From positions 1 to 25,463 of the forward strand of contig JBLHWU010000081.1 of the NCBI GenBank assembly GCA_047629355.1: a stretch of DNA of 25,463 nucleotides, read 5' to 3'. Under the pieces are notes generated by a model. That model did no database searches. It worked only from the letters and a program-made list of their open reading frames with translations, and was not told where the DNA came from. Positions 23,594-25,463 of this stretch are shown here, piece by piece (within the stretch, counting starts at the first letter, position 1; every line of letters begins with the position of its first letter). A program made the translations under genes and the position numbers. The stretch is from CAYUNA01 sp047629355 (GTDB taxonomy: Bacteria; Bacteroidota; Bacteroidia; Chitinophagales; Saprospiraceae).

Positions 23594-23659
23594 GTTTTCG
23601 AATCATTTGATAAAAGTGACTCATGAATGAATTTAGTAGGGTGTTTTGACAAAGGGAGT

Positions 23660-23701
23660 TTGAGGAGTAAAAATGTTTGTAAAAACATTTTTACTCCTCA
23701 A
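23660..23701. terminator. 17-bp perfect hairpin in the DUF1361/small-protein spacer
   Basis: TTGAGGAGTAAAAATGT (23660-23676) pairs perfectly with 23685-23701 around an 8-nt loop. It could terminate the DUF1361 transcript, but no U-tract follows on the plus strand, so a dispersed-repeat origin is equally likely. Confidence 0.5.
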
Positions 23702-23711
23702 AACCACCACC

Positions 23712-23730
23712 GCACCGCCACAGGCGGTGC
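23712..23730. repeat. GC-rich perfect palindrome GCACCGCC-ACA-GGCGGTGC
   Basis: An 8-bp perfect stem with a 3-nt loop, all GC-rich, 10 nt beyond the preceding 17-bp hairpin. It stands out from the AT-rich background and resembles REP cores. Confidence 0.75.
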
Positions 23731-23794
23731 GCCCATCCTCTAAATTCATCCATAGTCCATAAAAATTCTATAATCATCTATAAAAAACGGTAAA

Positions 23795-24082
23795 ATGACA
23801 GCAGAAAAATTAAATGATTTAGGTAGGATCACCGCCTTCGTTTCTTTTATGATTGGGACAGGAATTCTTGGATACTGTTTTTCAAATACTCCTGGTGGTG
23901 AAATAATAATTTTTGGCTTACTCTACCTTCTATTTGCTGCTTTTGTCAATTCTATCATCCTAATGTTGGTGATTTCAAAAGCTGCTACAGATGCTCCAAA
24001 CCGAGAGGAATTAGCTTACACCGCCTTGTTAATGCTACTCAATATTCCAATAGCTTTCTTTTATTGCTGCATTATATTTTGA
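23795..24082 (+). CDS. Small three-helix membrane protein of unknown function
   Basis: 95 residues starting MTAEKLNDLGRITAFVSFMI. Hydrophobic segments near residues 12-30, 36-58 and 73-95 predict three transmembrane helices; a short polar loop, SKAATDAPNREELAY, separates the last two. The protein ends in the third helix (FFYCCIIF). I do not recognise a family. The stop codon is 62 nt before the most likely start of the DUF4173-like gene, so the two are probably co-transcribed. Codon use and composition match the neighbours. The ATG is preceded by an A-rich stretch rather than a Shine-Dalgarno sequence, as is usual in Bacteroidota. Confidence 0.7.
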   Translation: MTAEKLNDLGRITAFVSFMIGTGILGYCFSNTPGGEIIIFGLLYLLFAAFVNSIILMLVISKAATDAPNREELAYTALLMLLNIPIAFFYCCIIF

Positions 24083-24144
24083 GTTATTTAAACATGAATA
24101 AAACTGGGCTTTCAAATTTAAAAAACAACCAAACTCTTTCAACA

Positions 24145-25381
24145 ATGAAAAAACAAATCTCCACTAATCTTTTAGTTTTACTGGCAACTATAGCCTACAA
24201 CCTCCTTTTTTGGAGCGAAAAAATGGGCGTCAATTCCCTCATTTTCACAATCATTATGCTGCCCATTTTATTTTACGTTCACCCCGAAGGACGAAAGAGT
24301 AAACCCGCTTTAATTACCGCATTGGGAACGTTACTAACCGCAATTTTAATCGTCTGGAACAACTCCTTATTGACCAAAATTATTCACATGCTGTCCTTTC
24401 TAACATTTGTTGGATTTATGCAAGCGCGGGTATTGCGATTTGTCTGGTTTGGCTTTTTGTTGGGGGGTATTAAATATTGGTGTTTTTCCAAAGAAAATGA
24501 GTCAAATCTTCCCCAAAAAAGGCATCTTTTCCAAGACCCCAAAAACCGCTTTTCGAAGCTTTCGATTGTCGGTTTTGCCCTTATTGGTCATCGGTGTTTT
24601 TTACTTAATTTATTACAATGCCAATCCCGCTTTCTCTAATTTATCCGACCAGTTTTGGACGGCTTTTTTCAACTTATTCAGTTTTGATATTTCTTTGGCA
24701 CAGATTTTATTTTTCATCTCCGGATTTATTATCACAGGAAGTATGATTTGGAAATATCCCGCGCCATATTTTGAAAAAAAGCAATTGGAAAAGGAGGAAA
24801 ATCTTTTGCGAAAATGGGAAGAAAAACACGCGATTGTCAAAACATTCTCCATGATTGGTTTGAAAAACGAGCATCAAATGGTTTTTGGACTCATCATTTC
24901 TTTGAATTCATTATTACTTTTAGTCAATGTTTTAGATGTCGTACATGTATGGTTTGGAGAAATACCTGACAATCCGCTTTTGTTGAAGACCTACGTTCAC
25001 GAAGAGAGGTATTTACTCATTTTAGCGATTCTATTGGCAATATCAGTGGTGCTATTTTTCTTTCGAAAAAACCTTAATTTTTATCCAAAAAACGAGATAC
25101 TCCGGCTACTTTGCTATTTTTGGATTGCTCAAAATGCAGTATTGGTGATGTCTGTTTTCATTCGAAATGCGCATTATATCAATACTTGTGGGTTCGCTTA
25201 CAAACGCATTGGGGTCATGGTTTTTCTGGCACTCACGCTCTTTGGTTTGTACACCCTCTTTCTAAAAATTAGATATAAAAAAACGTTCTATTTCCTGCTA
25301 CAGCGCAACGCTTGGGCCTTGTATGCTGCCCTTGTAGGGGTGTACGAAAAACTGCACGCACACGTCAACAGTTTTTTGTGA
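24145..25381 (+). pseudogene. DUF4173-like membrane protein gene split by a frameshift at a G6 run
   Basis: Two overlapping frames together make one protein. The first starts at the ATG 24145 (MKKQISTNLLVLLATIAYNLLFW) and stays meaningful to about 24467 (VLRFVWFGFLLG). The second carries VLNIGVFPKKMSQIFPKKG onward to the stop at 25381. Removing one G from the G6 run at 24462-24467 joins them as FGFLLG-VLNIGVFPKK, about 411 residues. The C-terminal part shows the DUF4173 pattern: YYNANPAFS, LLLVNVLDVVHVWFG, YVHEERYLLILAILLA, AQNAVLVMSVFIRNAHYI, YKRIGVMVFLALTLFGLYTLFLKI. Several transmembrane helices are evident; function unknown. As written, the first frame runs on to a stop at 24639, giving a 164-residue product. 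Causes could be an assembly error, a recent null mutation, phase variation, or programmed frameshifting; the rest of the frame is intact, which argues for a recent or artefactual change. Confidence 0.83.
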
Positions 25382-25402
25382 GAGATGTACTTGTTTAGAA
25401 AT

Positions 25403-25421
25403 GTCGGCACAGCGTGTCGAC
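25403..25421. repeat. Short palindrome downstream of the DUF4173-like gene
   Basis: GTCGGCAC-AGC-GTGTCGAC forms an 8-bp stem with one G-U pair, 22 nt after the stop codon. It may be a REP core or part of a terminator whose tail contains CCCTTTTGG. Confidence 0.5.
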
Positions 25422-25463
25422 CCTTTTGGTAACAAAGTAATATTTTCTATCTTATAGCCACAG

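Noticed and set aside
24064..24639. A free-standing 191-codon membrane protein starting at 24064
   Set aside because: Its last ~60 codons are out-of-frame reading of the DUF4173-like gene and its first ~27 codons overlap the preceding gene; it is the N-terminal part of the frameshifted gene.

Overview
The window looks like chromosomal DNA of a Bacteroidota bacterium, most likely from the Saprospiria (Saprospiraceae/Lewinellaceae-like). The pointers are the low GC, a C-terminal type B sorting domain of the type IX secretion system (T9SS), a PorP/SprF-family protein, HYR-domain repeats, an ECF sigma factor of the Bacteroidota type, and TAnnTTTG-like promoter elements. No rRNA, tRNA, CRISPR array, intact transposase or prophage gene was seen.

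Region 1-11281 (all minus strand) is a surface-adhesin/secretion locus. In transcription order it holds a 1906-residue T9SS substrate (CSLREA-like motif, beta-helix, fifteen 25-residue Cys-rich repeats, about nine 42-residue repeats, CHU_C-type sorting domain), a PorP/SprF-family outer-membrane protein 85 nt downstream, and then, after a 500-nt structured spacer, a second giant secreted HYR protein that runs off the left edge. A substrate next to a PorP/SprF protein is the classical SprB/SprF-style arrangement. The porP gene contains a G8 tract in its coding sequence.

Region 11554-16091 (minus) holds an FAD-dependent oxidoreductase, a class V aminotransferase, and a two-gene unit of an ECF sigma factor overlapping a single-pass protein with a predicted C-terminal beta-barrel. 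A pentanucleotide microsatellite of 13.8 copies lies 93-161 nt upstream of the sigma start codon.

Region 16092-21596 holds murB (+) and a large AsmA-family protein (-), convergent and separated by a 20-bp perfect hairpin. Two short non-coding palindromic elements (190 and 159 bp) share terminal inverted repeats and look like MITEs of one family; they lie in the two long spacers on either side of this pair.

Region 21597-25463 (+) is a run of small inner-membrane protein genes around a winged-helix regulator with a TTG start: a multi-pass protein plus the regulator, DUF1361, a 95-residue three-helix protein, and a DUF4173-like protein split by a +1 frameshift at a G6 run. The same near-palindrome (TACTTTG-N5-CAAAG) stands upstream of the first gene and upstream of DUF1361, suggesting a shared promoter/operator. 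The spacers here are full of REP-like palindromes.

The recurring theme is possible sequence-length variation: a G8 tract in porP, a G6 frameshift in the DUF4173-like gene, a pentamer microsatellite upstream of the sigma factor, and long in-frame repeat arrays in the adhesin. Each is visible in the sequence; the variability itself is inference.
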